Shown: piece after piece, positions 17,225 through 26,035 of the stretch
Layout of the letters: each line of letters begins with the position of its first letter
Position numbering within the stretch: position 1 is the first letter of the stretch
Assembly (NCBI RefSeq): GCF_039822265.1
Contig: NZ_JBAJEX010000005.1
Coordinates: 119,645-183,644 of the forward strand
From: Thiobacter sp. AK1
Lineage (GTDB): Bacteria; Pseudomonadota; Gammaproteobacteria; Burkholderiales; Thiobacteraceae
Reading direction: 5' to 3'
Length of the DNA stretch: 64,000 nt
The notes under the pieces: model-generated
Told to the model about the DNA's origin: nothing
What the model saw: the letters and a program-made list of their open reading frames with translations, nothing else
The model's database searches: none
Program-made: the position numbers and the translations under genes

Positions 17225-18382
17225 ATGTTTTCTGGCTTGATTTCAATGCCCTGGTGGGGCTATGTGGTAGTCACTCTGGTGCTCACCCACATCACCATCG
17301 CTTCCGTCACCATTTTCCTGCATCGCCATCAGGCGCACCGCGCGCTGGATCTGCACCCCATCGCCAGTCATTTCTTCCGCTTCTGGCTGTGGCTGACCAC
17401 CGGCATGGTCACCAAGGAATGGGCTGCCATCCACCGCAAGCACCACGCGATGTGTGAGACAGTCGACGACCCCCACAGCCCGCAGATCCTCGGCATCAAG
17501 AAAGTGCTGTGGCAAGGCGCCGAACTCTATCGCAAGGAAGCGAAGAACCGCGAGACGCTGGAAAAATACGGCAAGGGGACGCCGGATGACTGGATCGAGC
17601 GCAACCTCTACTCCAAACACACGGTGCTCGGTATCGGCATCATGCTGGTCATCGACCTCGTACTGTTCGGCCCCATCGGCCTGACCATGTGGGCGGTGCA
17701 GATGGCCTGGATTCCCTTCACCGCTGCTGGCGTGATCAATGGCATCGGCCACTACTGGGGCTATCGTAACTTCTCGTCGGACGACGCCGCCACCAACATC
17801 GTGCCCTGGGGCATCATCATCGGTGGCGAGGAGCTGCACAACAATCACCACGCCTATCCCACCTCCGCCAAGCTGTCGGCCAAGTGGTGGGAGTTCGACA
17901 TCGGCTGGCTCTACATCCGCATCCTGGAAATGCTGGGGCTGGCGCGGGTGAAGAAGGTGGCAGGCAAGCCGCGCATCATTCCCAGCAAGACCACACCCGA
18001 TGCAGCAACCTTGCAGGCGGTGATCACCCACCGTTACGAAGTGATGGCGCGTTACGTCAAGAGCGTGAAAGCGATTGTGCGCGAGGAGATTGCCAAGCTC
18101 CACCTGCCGCACCTCGATGTGCAAACCTTCCGCAAATGGTTGCATCTGGACGAGGGTGCGCTGCCGGCCCCGGAACGTGCGTCCCTGGAGCAGGCGCTCC
18201 ATTCCAGCCGCGTGCTGGCCACTATCTACTCCATGCGCAAGGAACTGGCAGCCATCTGGGCCCGTTCCACCGCCAGCCAGGAAGAGTTGTTGAAGCGGCT
18301 GGAGGAATGGTGTCAGCGCGCAGAAGCCAGTGGCATCGAGGCTCTGCAACAGTTCGCCCGCCGCCTGCGCGCCTACGCGTAA
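17225..18382 (+). CDS. Membrane acyl desaturase (delta-9-type fatty acid desaturase)
   Basis: A 385-residue integral membrane di-iron desaturase that inserts a double bond in acyl chains. The three histidine boxes are HRHQAH (33-38), HRKHH (70-74) and HNNHH (205-209), matching the acyl-CoA desaturase pattern HxxxxH/HxxHH/HxxHH. Four membrane segments flank the boxes. The C-terminal 130 residues form a soluble helical extension absent from the shortest homologues. Own promoter and a terminator downstream, so it is monocistronic. It may help adjust membrane fluidity. Confidence 0.9.
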   Translation: MFSGLISMPWWGYVVVTLVLTHITIASVTIFLHRHQAHRALDLHPIASHFFRFWLWLTTGMVTKEWAAIHRKHHAMCETVDDPHSPQILGIKKVLWQGAELYRKEAKNRETLEKYGKGTPDDWIERNLYSKHTVLGIGIMLVIDLVLFGPIGLTMWAVQMAWIPFTAAGVINGIGHYWGYRNFSSDDAATNIVPWGIIIGGEELHNNHHAYPTSAKLSAKWWEFDIGWLYIRILEMLGLARVKKVAGKPRIIPSKTTPDAATLQAVITHRYEVMARYVKSVKAIVREEIAKLHLPHLDVQTFRKWLHLDEGALPAPERASLEQALHSSRVLATIYSMRKELAAIWARSTASQEELLKRLEEWCQRAEASGIEALQQFARRLRAYA

Positions 18383-18400
18383 GGCGTGCGCGCCCCGAGG

Positions 18401-18426
18401 AGGCCAACCGGTGGTTGGCCTTTTTT
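18401..18426 (+). terminator. Rho-independent terminator of the desaturase gene
   Basis: Perfect stem AGGCCAACC / GGTTGGCC with a short loop, followed by TTTTTT, 18 bases after the stop codon. Confidence 0.92.
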
Positions 18427-18465
18427 CATGGTACGCGCTTGATCGCGCCAGCCTTGGCTTAAGCA

Positions 18466-18500
18466 ACAAAAAACCCGCCGGGCGGAGCGCCGGGCGGGTT
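18466..18500 (-). terminator. Rho-independent terminator of rpmB-rpmG
   Basis: On the minus strand AACCCGCC-c-GGCG, loop CTC, CGCC-c-GGCGGGTT, followed by TTTTTTG. It lies 22 bases beyond the rpmG stop codon. Confidence 0.92.
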
Positions 18501-18521
18501 GGTGTGCTGCGGGGTCGCCGC

Positions 18522-18689
18522 TTACTTGAGCTTGGTTTCCTTGTACAAAACGTGTTTGCGCGCCACCGGATCGTATTTCTTGAATTCCAGCTTGTCCGGC
18601 GTGGTGCGCTTGTTCTTGGTGGTGGTATAGAAATGGCCGGTGCCCGCCGTGGACTCCAGCTTGATTTTTTCCCGTCCGCCTTTCGCCAT
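18522..18689 (-). CDS. rpmG: 50S ribosomal protein L33
   Basis: A 55-residue basic protein, [20 protein letters not shown] at its start and [19 protein letters not shown] at its end, matching bacterial L33 in length and sequence. It lacks the CxxC pairs of the zinc-binding form, so it is the zinc-independent version. It lies 10 bases downstream of rpmB, the standard rpmB-rpmG operon, with a strong terminator behind it. Confidence 0.97.
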   Translation of the reverse strand: MAKGGREKIKLESTAGTGHFYTTTKNKRTTPDKLEFKKYDPVARKHVLYKETKLK

Positions 18690-18699
18690 GATTCAGTCC

Positions 18700-18936
18700 T
18701 TAGATGTGCTCGCCCTTCGCACGCAATTCGGCGAGGACAATGTCGATGCCTTTCTTGTCGATGGTACGCAGGGCGGCATTGGTCACTCGCATGCGCACCC
18801 AGCGGTTTTCGCTCTCGACCCAGAATTTGCGGTATTGCAGGTTGGGCAGGAAGCGCCGCTTGGTTTTGTTGTTGGCATGGGAGACGTTGTTCCCGACCAT
18901 CGGCCCCTTGCCCGTGACTTTACATACGCGCGCCAT
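18700..18936 (-). CDS. rpmB: 50S ribosomal protein L28
   Basis: A 78-residue protein beginning [20 protein letters not shown], typical of L28 (E. coli 78 residues). Only one cysteine of the zinc-binding form is present, so it is the zinc-independent type, consistent with the L33 next to it. First gene of rpmB-rpmG, divergent from ccmA. Confidence 0.97.
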   Translation of the reverse strand: MARVCKVTGKGPMVGNNVSHANNKTKRRFLPNLQYRKFWVESENRWVRMRVTNAALRTIDKKGIDIVLAELRAKGEHI

Positions 18937-18968
18937 GACAAATCCCTTACTCGGCTGAAAAAGTCGTA

Positions 18969-18997
18969 ACTATACAGAAGTTTGCAAATTCCCTCAA
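18969..18997 (-). promoter_or_regulatory. Sigma-70 promoter of rpmB-rpmG
   Basis: On the minus strand TTGAGG (18997-18992), 17-base spacer, TATAGT (18974-18969). The rpmB start codon is 33 bases after the -10. Confidence 0.65.
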
Positions 18998-19033
18998 GAG
19001 CCGGTATCGTCCGTCGCTTTTGTCCTCCCGATC

Positions 19034-19654
19034 ATGCTGGAAGCACTCGATCTCGCCTGCGAACGCGGCAGCCGCAAGCTGTTCTCCGGCCTAAGTTTCG
19101 CCCTGGGGCCGGGTGAGTTGCTGCTGGTGGCAGGCCCCAATGGAGCGGGCAAGACCAGCCTGTTGCGTATCCTGTGCGGCCTGACGCCGCCGGCGACAGG
19201 GGAAGTGCGCTGGCAAGGCAAATCGGTGCGCAGCCTGGGCGAGGATTTCTTGAGCCAGCTTTTCTATCTCGGGCATCACAACGGGGTCAAAGATGACCTC
19301 ACCGCCCTCGAGAACCTCCTCATCACTAGCCGGCTCGCAGGCCAAGCCCTCGGCGAAGAGGCGGCGCGTGCCGCGCTCGCCCACATGGGGCTTGCCGGAC
19401 GCGAGGATTTGCCAGCCAAGCTACTCTCCCAGGGGCAGCGTCGGCGCGTGGCCCTGGCGCGACTGTTGGTGACACGCGCCCCCCTGTGGATCCTGGATGA
19501 ACCGGTCACTGCACTGGATGCGCGCGCGGTGGAATTAATCCAGGGCCGGCTCGCCGCCCATCTGGCCGCGGGCGGGCTGGTGGTGCTCACCACCCACCAA
19601 CCCATCGAGGTCAACGGCGTGACGCCACGCCGCCTGGAGCTTTGTGCGCCATGA
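19034..19654 (+). CDS. ccmA: Heme exporter ATP-binding protein CcmA
   Basis: A 206-residue ABC ATPase, first gene of the System I cytochrome c maturation cluster. Walker A GPNGAGKT (34-41), signature LSQGQ (131-135) and Walker B LWILDEP (151-157). With CcmB and CcmC it forms the CcmABCD complex whose ATP hydrolysis releases holo-CcmE loaded with heme. The stop overlaps ccmB's ATG (ATGA). Confidence 0.96.
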   Translation: MLEALDLACERGSRKLFSGLSFALGPGELLLVAGPNGAGKTSLLRILCGLTPPATGEVRWQGKSVRSLGEDFLSQLFYLGHHNGVKDDLTALENLLITSRLAGQALGEEAARAALAHMGLAGREDLPAKLLSQGQRRRVALARLLVTRAPLWILDEPVTALDARAVELIQGRLAAHLAAGGLVVLTTHQPIEVNGVTPRRLELCAP

Positions 19655-20316
19655 ACATTTTCTGGACCATGCTGCGCCGCGATTTGCTGCTGGCCTACCG
19701 CCGGCGCGCTGACGTGCTCACCAGCCTGTTCTTCTTCGTCATCGTGGTGAGCCTGTTCCCACTGGGCGTGGGACCGGAACGGAGCACCTTACGGCTGATC
19801 GCGCCGGGGGTGGTCTGGGTGGCCGCCCTACTGGCGGCCATGCTGTCCCTCAATCGGCTGTTCGCCGCCGATCATCAGGACGGCACCCTGGAACAGATGG
19901 CGCTGGCGCCGGTGCCATTGGCGCTGATCGTACTGGCGAAGGTGCTCGCACACTGGATGGTGTCCGGTCTGCCGCTGGCCTTGATGGCGCCGGTGCTGGG
20001 ACTGCAGTTCGATCTCCCGGGCCATGCCTTGGGCATACTGGTGATCTCTCTCGTCCTGGGTACGCCGGTACTTTCGTTGATCGGGGCCATTGGTGCCGCG
20101 CTCACCCTGGGCCTGCGCGGCGGCGGGGTACTGTTGTCGCTGTTGGTGCTGCCGCTGTACATTCCAGTTTTGATTTTCGGCGCCGGCGCCGTGGAAAGCA
20201 GCATGATCGGCATGAGTCCGCAGGGGCATCTCTCCCTGCTGGGCGCCTTCCTTCTCCTTGCGCTGTTGGCCACGCCCTTCGTCGCGGCCTCAGCGCTCAA
20301 GATCGCGATGGAATGA
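19651..20316 (+). CDS. ccmB: Heme exporter membrane protein CcmB
   Basis: A 221-residue, six-helix membrane protein of the CcmABCD complex. Family signs: the N-terminal RRDLLLAYRRRADVLTSLFFF and the hydrophobic remainder. Starts at the ATG overlapping ccmA's stop; an in-frame TTG three codons earlier is ignored. Overlaps ccmC by ATGATG. Confidence 0.95.
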   Translation: MNIFWTMLRRDLLLAYRRRADVLTSLFFFVIVVSLFPLGVGPERSTLRLIAPGVVWVAALLAAMLSLNRLFAADHQDGTLEQMALAPVPLALIVLAKVLAHWMVSGLPLALMAPVLGLQFDLPGHALGILVISLVLGTPVLSLIGAIGAALTLGLRGGGVLLSLLVLPLYIPVLIFGAGAVESSMIGMSPQGHLSLLGAFLLLALLATPFVAASALKIAME

Positions 20317-21056
20317 TGGGTATCAACTGGTTCAAGTATTCCTCGCCGGCGACTTTCTATCCCTTGGCCGGCAAACTCATTCCCCTCTTTTACACGCTCG
20401 CTGCCCTCTTTTGCGTAGCTGGGCTTTACGTGTCTTTTTTTGTCGCCCCCACCGATGCCACCCAGGGCGAGGCCTATCGCATCATCTTCATCCATGTGCC
20501 CGCCGCGTGGATGTCCATGTTCATTTATCTGGTTATGGCGTTCTGGGCTGGCATCGGCCTCGCCTTCAACACGCGGCTGTCCTCGATGATGGCTCAGGCC
20601 CTCGCCCCCACCGGTGCCATGTTGACTTTCGTCGCCCTGTGGACGGGCGCGTTGTGGGGCAAGCCGACCTGGGGCACCTGGTGGGTTTGGGATGCACGGC
20701 TTACTTCGGAGCTCATCCTGCTATTTCTCTATATTGGTTACCTTTCGCTCACCGCCGCTATCGACGATCCGCGCCGGGCCGACAAGGCCGGCGCCATACT
20801 GGCGCTAGTGGGCGTAGTCAACGTGCCCATCATTTATTTTTCGGTACAATGGTGGAACACGCTGCATCAGGGCGCTTCCGTCAGCCTCACGCGCGCCCCG
20901 AGCATGGCCATGACGATGCTGCTTGGCATGCTGCTCATGGCGCTGGCCGCCTGGATGTACTCCATCGCCGCGGCTCTGTCGCGGGTCCGCCTCATCATCC
21001 TCGAACGCGAAAAGCACACCACCTGGGTTCAGGAAATGCTGGAGCGCAAGCCATGA
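20313..21056 (+). CDS. ccmC: Heme handling protein CcmC
   Basis: A 247-residue, six-helix protein carrying the tryptophan-rich heme-binding WWD motif WGTWWVWDARL (120-130) and His61 in HVPAAWMSMF before it. CcmC presents heme to CcmE in the periplasm. Two consecutive ATG codons (20313, 20316) could serve as the start, and either overlaps ccmB. Translational coupling to ccmD by ATGA. Confidence 0.96.
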   Translation: MMGINWFKYSSPATFYPLAGKLIPLFYTLAALFCVAGLYVSFFVAPTDATQGEAYRIIFIHVPAAWMSMFIYLVMAFWAGIGLAFNTRLSSMMAQALAPTGAMLTFVALWTGALWGKPTWGTWWVWDARLTSELILLFLYIGYLSLTAAIDDPRRADKAGAILALVGVVNVPIIYFSVQWWNTLHQGASVSLTRAPSMAMTMLLGMLLMALAAWMYSIAAALSRVRLIILEREKHTTWVQEMLERKP

Positions 21057-21247
21057 ACTGGGGAAGCTGGTCCGCTTTTTGGCACATGGGCGGCTACGCC
21101 TTCTACGTGTGGGGTAGCTACGCCGTCACCCTGCTCTGCGTGGTGGGCGAATGTTTGCTGCTCGCCCACCGGCGCAGAACTTTGCTCAAGACGCTGAATC
21201 AGATGCACAGACTCGGCAATCAGGATGGCAATGAAACCCCGACATAA
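21053..21247 (+). CDS. ccmD: Heme exporter protein CcmD
   Basis: A 64-residue single-helix membrane protein ([20 protein letters not shown], then the helix, then a basic tail [12 protein letters not shown]), as is usual for CcmD, which assists release of CcmE from CcmC. Starts at the ATG overlapping ccmC's stop and overlaps the start of ccmE by 17 bases. Confidence 0.92.
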   Translation: MNWGSWSAFWHMGGYAFYVWGSYAVTLLCVVGECLLLAHRRRTLLKTLNQMHRLGNQDGNETPT

Positions 21248-21689
21248 GAAACTGGCCCTGATCGCCGGTGGCCTCGCCATAGTGGGGTTGGCCACCGCGC
21301 TGGTGCTCAATGCATTCCAAAGCAATCTTGTGTTCTTCTTCACGCCCACCCAGGTGGCCAATAGGGAAGCGCCGGTGGACCGCACCTTCCGCATCGGCGG
21401 CATGGTGGAGGAAGGGAGTCTGCGGCGCGATGCGGACGGTCTCACCGTGCATTTCGTCATCACCGATCGGCTAAACCGCTTGCCCGTGAGCTACAAGGGC
21501 ATTCTCCCCGACCTGTTCAAAGAGGGAAAAGGTGCGGTGGTGCAGGGGAAGCTGGGCGCAGACGGTCGGTTCGTCGCCGATCAGGTGCTGGCCAAGCACG
21601 ACGAAAACTACATGCCGCCTGAAGCCGCCCACTCCCTGGAGGAAGCGCGCAAGGCCGCCGCCCAGGCCGCCAAAACCCTGAGCCAATAG
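21231..21689 (+). CDS. ccmE: Heme chaperone CcmE
   Basis: A 152-residue periplasmic heme chaperone with an N-terminal anchor ([19 protein letters not shown]). The heme-attachment region is [10 protein letters not shown] with the covalent His123 and the axial Tyr127. The ATG at 21231 gives [10 protein letters not shown], the family N-terminus; an ATG two codons upstream is possible. The 3' end contains the first copy of a 37-base duplication repeated 72 bases later before ccmF. Confidence 0.96.
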   Translation: MKPRHKKLALIAGGLAIVGLATALVLNAFQSNLVFFFTPTQVANREAPVDRTFRIGGMVEEGSLRRDADGLTVHFVITDRLNRLPVSYKGILPDLFKEGKGAVVQGKLGADGRFVADQVLAKHDENYMPPEAAHSLEEARKAAAQAAKTLSQ

Positions 21690-21775
21690 GCGCCCCTCCC
21701 GAGCGTTTCCTCACGCGTCATGAAAAACAAAATCGCAACCGCCAAAACCCTGAGCCACTAGGCTCCCATCCCGAG
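21667..21775 (+). repeat. Direct duplication of the ccmE 3' end before ccmF
   Basis: Copy 1 (21667-21703) spans the last codons and stop of ccmE; copy 2 (21739-21775) lies in the ccmE-ccmF gap, 72 bases away. The 37-base copies differ at three positions, and the second ends in CCCGAGG, a possible ribosome-binding site for ccmF. Between them an ATG (21720) opens a 13-codon frame reading MKNKIATAKTLSH whose tail repeats CcmE's AKTLSQ. Probably a relic duplication rather than a gene. Confidence 0.7.
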
Positions 21776-21782
21776 GCCACCC

Positions 21783-23741
21783 ATGATTCCCGAACTCGGT
21801 CATTTTTCGCTCATCCTCGCCTTGTTGCTGGCGCTGGTGCAGGCCACCCTGCCCTTCGTCGGCGCCGCGCGCAACGTGCCCAACCTGATGGCTCTGGCCC
21901 GCCCCACCGCGGTGGGGCAATTCGTCTTCGTCGCCTTCGCCTTCGGCTGTCTCGCCTACGCCTTCCTCACCAACGATTTCTCGGTGCAGTACGTGGCGGC
22001 CAATTCCAACACCCAGCTACCTGTGCACTACCGCTTCGCCGCGGTATGGGGTGGGCATGAAGGTTCCATGCTGCTGTGGAGCTTCATGCTCACCCTGTGG
22101 GCCCTGGCGGTGACGGCGTTCTCCCGTCATCTGCCGGATGATCTGGTGGCGCGCGTGCTGGGCGTGATGGGCTTTATCGGTGCGGGTTTTCTGCTGTTCA
22201 TCCTCTTGGTGTCCAATCCCTTCGAGCGGCTCCTCCCCGCGCCTCTGGAAGGCCGTGACCTGAATCCCCTGCTGCAGGACCCGGGCATGGTGTTTCACCC
22301 ACCCATGCTTTACATGGGCTATGTGGGCTTCTCCATCGCCTTCGCCTTCGCCTTGGCGGCCCTGCTCTCGGGACGGTTGGATGCGGCCTGGGCCCGCTGG
22401 TCCCGGCCCTGGACCACGGCGGCGTGGATGTTCCTCACTGTGGGCATCGCGCTAGGCAGTGGCTGGGCCTACTACGAGCTGGGTTGGGGCGGCTGGTGGT
22501 TCTGGGATCCCGTGGAAAACGCGTCTTTCATGCCTTGGCTGGTGGGCACCGCGCTCATCCACTCTCTGGCGGTGACGGAAAAGCGCGGCGCCTTCAAAGG
22601 TTGGACAGTGTTGCTGGCCATCCTCACCTTCTCGCTCTCCCTGCTGGGGACCTTCCTGGTGCGCTCGGGCGTGCTCACCTCGGTCCATGCTTTCGCCACG
22701 GATCCGCGTCGCGGCGTGTTCATCCTGGTCTTCCTCGCCGTGGTGATCGGCATCTCGCTTGCACTGTTCGCCTGGCGCGCGCCGCGCGTGGGCGTGGGCG
22801 GAAAATTCGCCCTGCTGTCGCGGGAAACGCTGCTATTGGCCAACAACGTGCTGTTGCTGGTCGCCGCTGGTGCAGTGCTGTTGGGCACCCTCTATCCTCT
22901 GTTCATCGACGCCCTGGGTTTGGGCAAGATCTCGGTGGGCCCACCCTATTTCGACGCCGTGTTCGTGCCGCTAATGGCCCCCGTCGTGTTTCTGATGGGC
23001 GTGGGGCCCATCGTCCGCTGGAAGGAACAGGCGCTGCCGGATCTCGCCACGCGCCTGAAATGGGCGCTGGCGGTCGCCGTCGCCAGCACCCTGCTACTGC
23101 CCCTGGCACTGGGCAAGTGGACGCCGCTCATTGGCTTGGGCTTCCTGCTCGCGTTCTGGGTGTTCGCCAGCGTCGTGCTGGCGGTATGGCACCGTCTGCG
23201 TGGCGCGAAGAACAAGCCGCCGCGCGCCTTCTGGGGCATGCATCTTGCCCATTTGGGTGTGGGTGTGTTCATCGTCGGTGTCACCATCGTCAAGGGCTTC
23301 GAGATCGAGCGCGACATGAAAATGGGCGTCGGTGACCGCACCACAGTGGCGGGCTACACCTTCACCTTCCATGGCATTCGCGAGCGCAGCGGACCCAACT
23401 ATCAGGCCCATCAGGGTCTGGTGGAAGTGAGCCGCGAAGGGCGCACCATCGCCCTGCTGCGCCCCGAGAAGCGGGTTTACAATGCCTCGCGCATGCCCAT
23501 GACGGAGGCGGCCATCGACAATGGCTTCACGCGTGATCTCTATGTCTCCCTGGGTGAGCCCTTGCCAGATGGGGCATGGGCGGTCCGCATTTACTACAAG
23601 CCCTTCGTGAGCTGGATCTGGGGCGGCTGCGCGCTCATGGCGCTGGGTGGGCTGCTCGCCCTATCCGACCGGCGTTATCGCCTTGCCAGGCGAGCGCTTG
23701 CCCAACCGGCTGGAGCGGCACTTGTGGGGGGCACGGCGTGA
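21783..23741 (+). CDS. ccmF: Cytochrome c heme lyase subunit CcmF
   Basis: A 652-residue polytopic protein, the central subunit of the apocytochrome c-heme ligase. The WWD motif GWWFWDPVEN (237-246) is followed by ASFMPWLVGTALIHS. More than 12 hydrophobic segments span the length, and the C-terminal part has the periplasmic loop. It joins heme from CcmE to apocytochrome cysteines with CcmH and CcmI. Its stop overlaps the ccmG GTG (GTGA). Confidence 0.96.
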   Translation: MIPELGHFSLILALLLALVQATLPFVGAARNVPNLMALARPTAVGQFVFVAFAFGCLAYAFLTNDFSVQYVAANSNTQLPVHYRFAAVWGGHEGSMLLWSFMLTLWALAVTAFSRHLPDDLVARVLGVMGFIGAGFLLFILLVSNPFERLLPAPLEGRDLNPLLQDPGMVFHPPMLYMGYVGFSIAFAFALAALLSGRLDAAWARWSRPWTTAAWMFLTVGIALGSGWAYYELGWGGWWFWDPVENASFMPWLVGTALIHSLAVTEKRGAFKGWTVLLAILTFSLSLLGTFLVRSGVLTSVHAFATDPRRGVFILVFLAVVIGISLALFAWRAPRVGVGGKFALLSRETLLLANNVLLLVAAGAVLLGTLYPLFIDALGLGKISVGPPYFDAVFVPLMAPVVFLMGVGPIVRWKEQALPDLATRLKWALAVAVASTLLLPLALGKWTPLIGLGFLLAFWVFASVVLAVWHRLRGAKNKPPRAFWGMHLAHLGVGVFIVGVTIVKGFEIERDMKMGVGDRTTVAGYTFTFHGIRERSGPNYQAHQGLVEVSREGRTIALLRPEKRVYNASRMPMTEAAIDNGFTRDLYVSLGEPLPDGAWAVRIYYKPFVSWIWGGCALMALGGLLALSDRRYRLARRALAQPAGAALVGGTA

Positions 23742-24265
23742 GGGCGCGCTTTCTCGTTCCGCTTTTCATTTTCTTGGTGTTGGTAGGCTTTCTCTGGAAG
23801 GGCCTGTCGCGCGATCCCCGCGAAGTGCCTTCCCCGCTGGTGGGCAAGCCGGCGCCGACCTTCCATCTGCCGCGCCTGGATGCGCCCGAGAAAATCTTCT
23901 CCCCTAGCGACATGCGCGGCCAGGTGTGGCTGCTCAATGTGTGGGCATCCTGGTGTGTCTCCTGCCGGGAGGAGCATCCGGTGCTGGTGGAGCTGGCGAA
24001 GCGCCGCGACGTGCCCTTGATCGGCCTTAACTACAAGGATCAGCGCCCCGCCGCCCTTGCCTGGCTTGAGCGCTTCGGCAATCCCTACCATCTGTCGGTG
24101 TCCGATGCCGACGGACGCGTAGGCATCGACTATGGCGTGTATGGCGTGCCTGAGACCTACGTCATCGACCGCGCGGGCATCATCCGCATGAAGCACATCG
24201 GACCGGTGACGCCGGAGGTGCTTGACACCAAGATCTTGCCCCTGGTAGCGGAACTGTCCAAATGA
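23738..24265 (+). CDS. ccmG: Thiol:disulfide interchange protein CcmG/DsbE
   Basis: A 175-residue membrane-anchored thioredoxin-like protein. Residues 5-20 form the anchor, the active site is WCVSC (72-76) and the cis-proline loop is YGVPETYVID. It keeps apocytochrome CxxCH cysteines reduced in the periplasm together with CcmH. GTG start overlapping ccmF's stop, which excludes the longer open frame upstream. Confidence 0.94.
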   Translation: MRARFLVPLFIFLVLVGFLWKGLSRDPREVPSPLVGKPAPTFHLPRLDAPEKIFSPSDMRGQVWLLNVWASWCVSCREEHPVLVELAKRRDVPLIGLNYKDQRPAALAWLERFGNPYHLSVSDADGRVGIDYGVYGVPETYVIDRAGIIRMKHIGPVTPEVLDTKILPLVAELSK

Positions 24266-24735
24266 AGCGCGTGTTGCTTTCCCTCTGGCTCGCCCTGTTG
24301 TTGACACCCCTAAACGCCAAGGAAGCCGTGCCGGTGGCGCAGGATCCCGCACTCGAGGCGCGACTCAACCGGCTCGCCAAGGAGCTGCGTTGCCTCGTCT
24401 GCCAGAACGAAAGCCTGGCCGACTCTCAGGCCGATCTCGCCGCGGACCTGCGCCGGGAGATTCGCGAGATGATGCGTCAGGGTAAGTCCGACGCGGAAAT
24501 CACGCGCTATCTCACGGACCGTTATGGTGATTTCGTGCTCTACCGGCCGCCGCTGAAATCCACGACCTGGCTGCTCTGGTTTGGCCCCTTTCTGCTCGCT
24601 GGCCTGGCCATCGCCGGCTTTCTCTATTTCCTTGCGCGCCGCCGCAAAAGCTTACCCGATGCGCCCCTCTCGCCGGAGGAACAGGCACGCGTCGAAGCCC
24701 TGCTCGGCCAACGTCCCGAAGAGCCCCGATCATGA
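24262..24735 (+). CDS. ccmH: Cytochrome c biogenesis protein CcmH
   Basis: A 157-residue protein with a signal sequence and the redox motif LRCLVCQN (C44, C47), then a C-terminal membrane helix (about 100-125) and short tail. It handles disulfides between CcmG and apocytochromes. This is the short CcmH, with the CcmI part encoded separately just after it (ATGA overlap). Confidence 0.95.
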   Translation: MKRVLLSLWLALLLTPLNAKEAVPVAQDPALEARLNRLAKELRCLVCQNESLADSQADLAADLRREIREMMRQGKSDAEITRYLTDRYGDFVLYRPPLKSTTWLLWFGPFLLAGLAIAGFLYFLARRRKSLPDAPLSPEEQARVEALLGQRPEEPRS

Positions 24736-25916
24736 GCGCTTTCGTCGTCGCGGCGGCGACCCTCACCCTCGCCGCCGTTTTGTTCGTCGTCCTGCCCCTC
24801 GCCCGCGGCCGCAGCCGGCCCATGGTGCGGCCCCACGATGGCGTCAACGTGGCAGTGTATCAGGATCAGCTGGCGGAACTGCAAGCCGACCTGGATGCCG
24901 GCACCCTCTCCCAGTCCCAGTTCGAAGCGGCGAAACACGAACTGGAACGCCGCCTGCTGCAAGACGTGGCCGGCGCGCAGCCCGCGCCTCGGGCACCTAT
25001 TGCCCGCTGGCCGGCGCTACTGGTGGCGGTGGCCATTCCCCTGCTCGCCGCGGTACTGTACTGGCAGCTGGGCAATCCAGCCGCCATCACGGCGCCGCGC
25101 CTGGCTGGCTTGTCGCCTGAGCAACAAGTGGAGACCCTGCTGCCCGCGCTCGAGAAGCATCTGGCCGAGAAGCCGGACGACGCCACCGGCTGGCGCATGC
25201 TGGGCAAGGCTTACATGGCGCTGGAACGCTTCCCGGAAGCCGCCGCCGCCCTCGATCACGCGGCGCGCCTGCTGCCTCAGGATGCCCAGGTGCTCGCGGA
25301 TTACGCCGATGCCCTGGCCATGGCCCAGGGCCAGCGCCTAGCAGGTAAGCCCGCGGAACTCATCGCCCGCGCCCTGAACCTGGACCCCGACAACGGCAAG
25401 GCCCTCTACCTGGCCGGCTACGCCGCCCTGGAGGCAGGCGATCGCAAGACCGCCGCCCGCCACTGGACCCGCCTGCTAGCCCGGCTGCCCGCCGATTCCG
25501 AGGATGCGAGCCTGGTGCGCCGGAATCTCGCCGAGCTGGGCGTGCCCGAGCAGGAAACGCCCTCGCCCGGCCCGGTCAGCATTTCGGGTACGGTGCGACT
25601 GGCCGATGCCTTGCGCGGCAAAGTCGCGCCCGAGGACACCGTCTTCGTCTTCGCACGTGCCGCCCGGGGCCCACGCATGCCCCTGGCGGTGCTGCGGCTA
25701 TCGGCGCGGGACCTGCCCGCGCGCTTCAACCTGGACGACACGCTCGCCATGGCGCCGCAGATGAAGCTGTCCCAATTCGACCAAGTGATCATCGGCGCCC
25801 GCGTGAGCAAGAGCGGCAGTGCCACCCCCCAGGCGGGCGATCTGGAAGGCAGCACCGCTCCCGTCAAGCCCGGCGCGAAGGATGTGACGCTCGTGATCGA
25901 CCGAGTGGTGCGCTAA
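24732..25916 (+). CDS. ccmI: Cytochrome c biogenesis protein CcmI (CycH-like)
   Basis: A 394-residue protein with two N-terminal helices (1-25 and about 95-115), a cytosolic loop containing DQLAELQADLDAGTLSQSQF, then a periplasmic TPR domain (about 130-260: DDATGWRMLGKAYMALERFPEA) and a C-terminal beta domain. It binds apocytochrome C-termini and delivers them to CcmF/H. Last gene of the cluster. The 119 bases to radC hold nothing recognisable. Confidence 0.92.
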   Translation: MSAFVVAAATLTLAAVLFVVLPLARGRSRPMVRPHDGVNVAVYQDQLAELQADLDAGTLSQSQFEAAKHELERRLLQDVAGAQPAPRAPIARWPALLVAVAIPLLAAVLYWQLGNPAAITAPRLAGLSPEQQVETLLPALEKHLAEKPDDATGWRMLGKAYMALERFPEAAAALDHAARLLPQDAQVLADYADALAMAQGQRLAGKPAELIARALNLDPDNGKALYLAGYAALEAGDRKTAARHWTRLLARLPADSEDASLVRRNLAELGVPEQETPSPGPVSISGTVRLADALRGKVAPEDTVFVFARAARGPRMPLAVLRLSARDLPARFNLDDTLAMAPQMKLSQFDQVIIGARVSKSGSATPQAGDLEGSTAPVKPGAKDVTLVIDRVVR

Positions 25917-26035
25917 CGGCTCGCGGCCCGAATCGGGGCGCAAACCCCTTGCGCGAGGCCCTGGGAAGAACCGCCCGCGGCCCCGAACGACGAGGGAAAT
26001 CGTCACGTCAGCGCCAGGCAAACAGGCCCCGCGGG

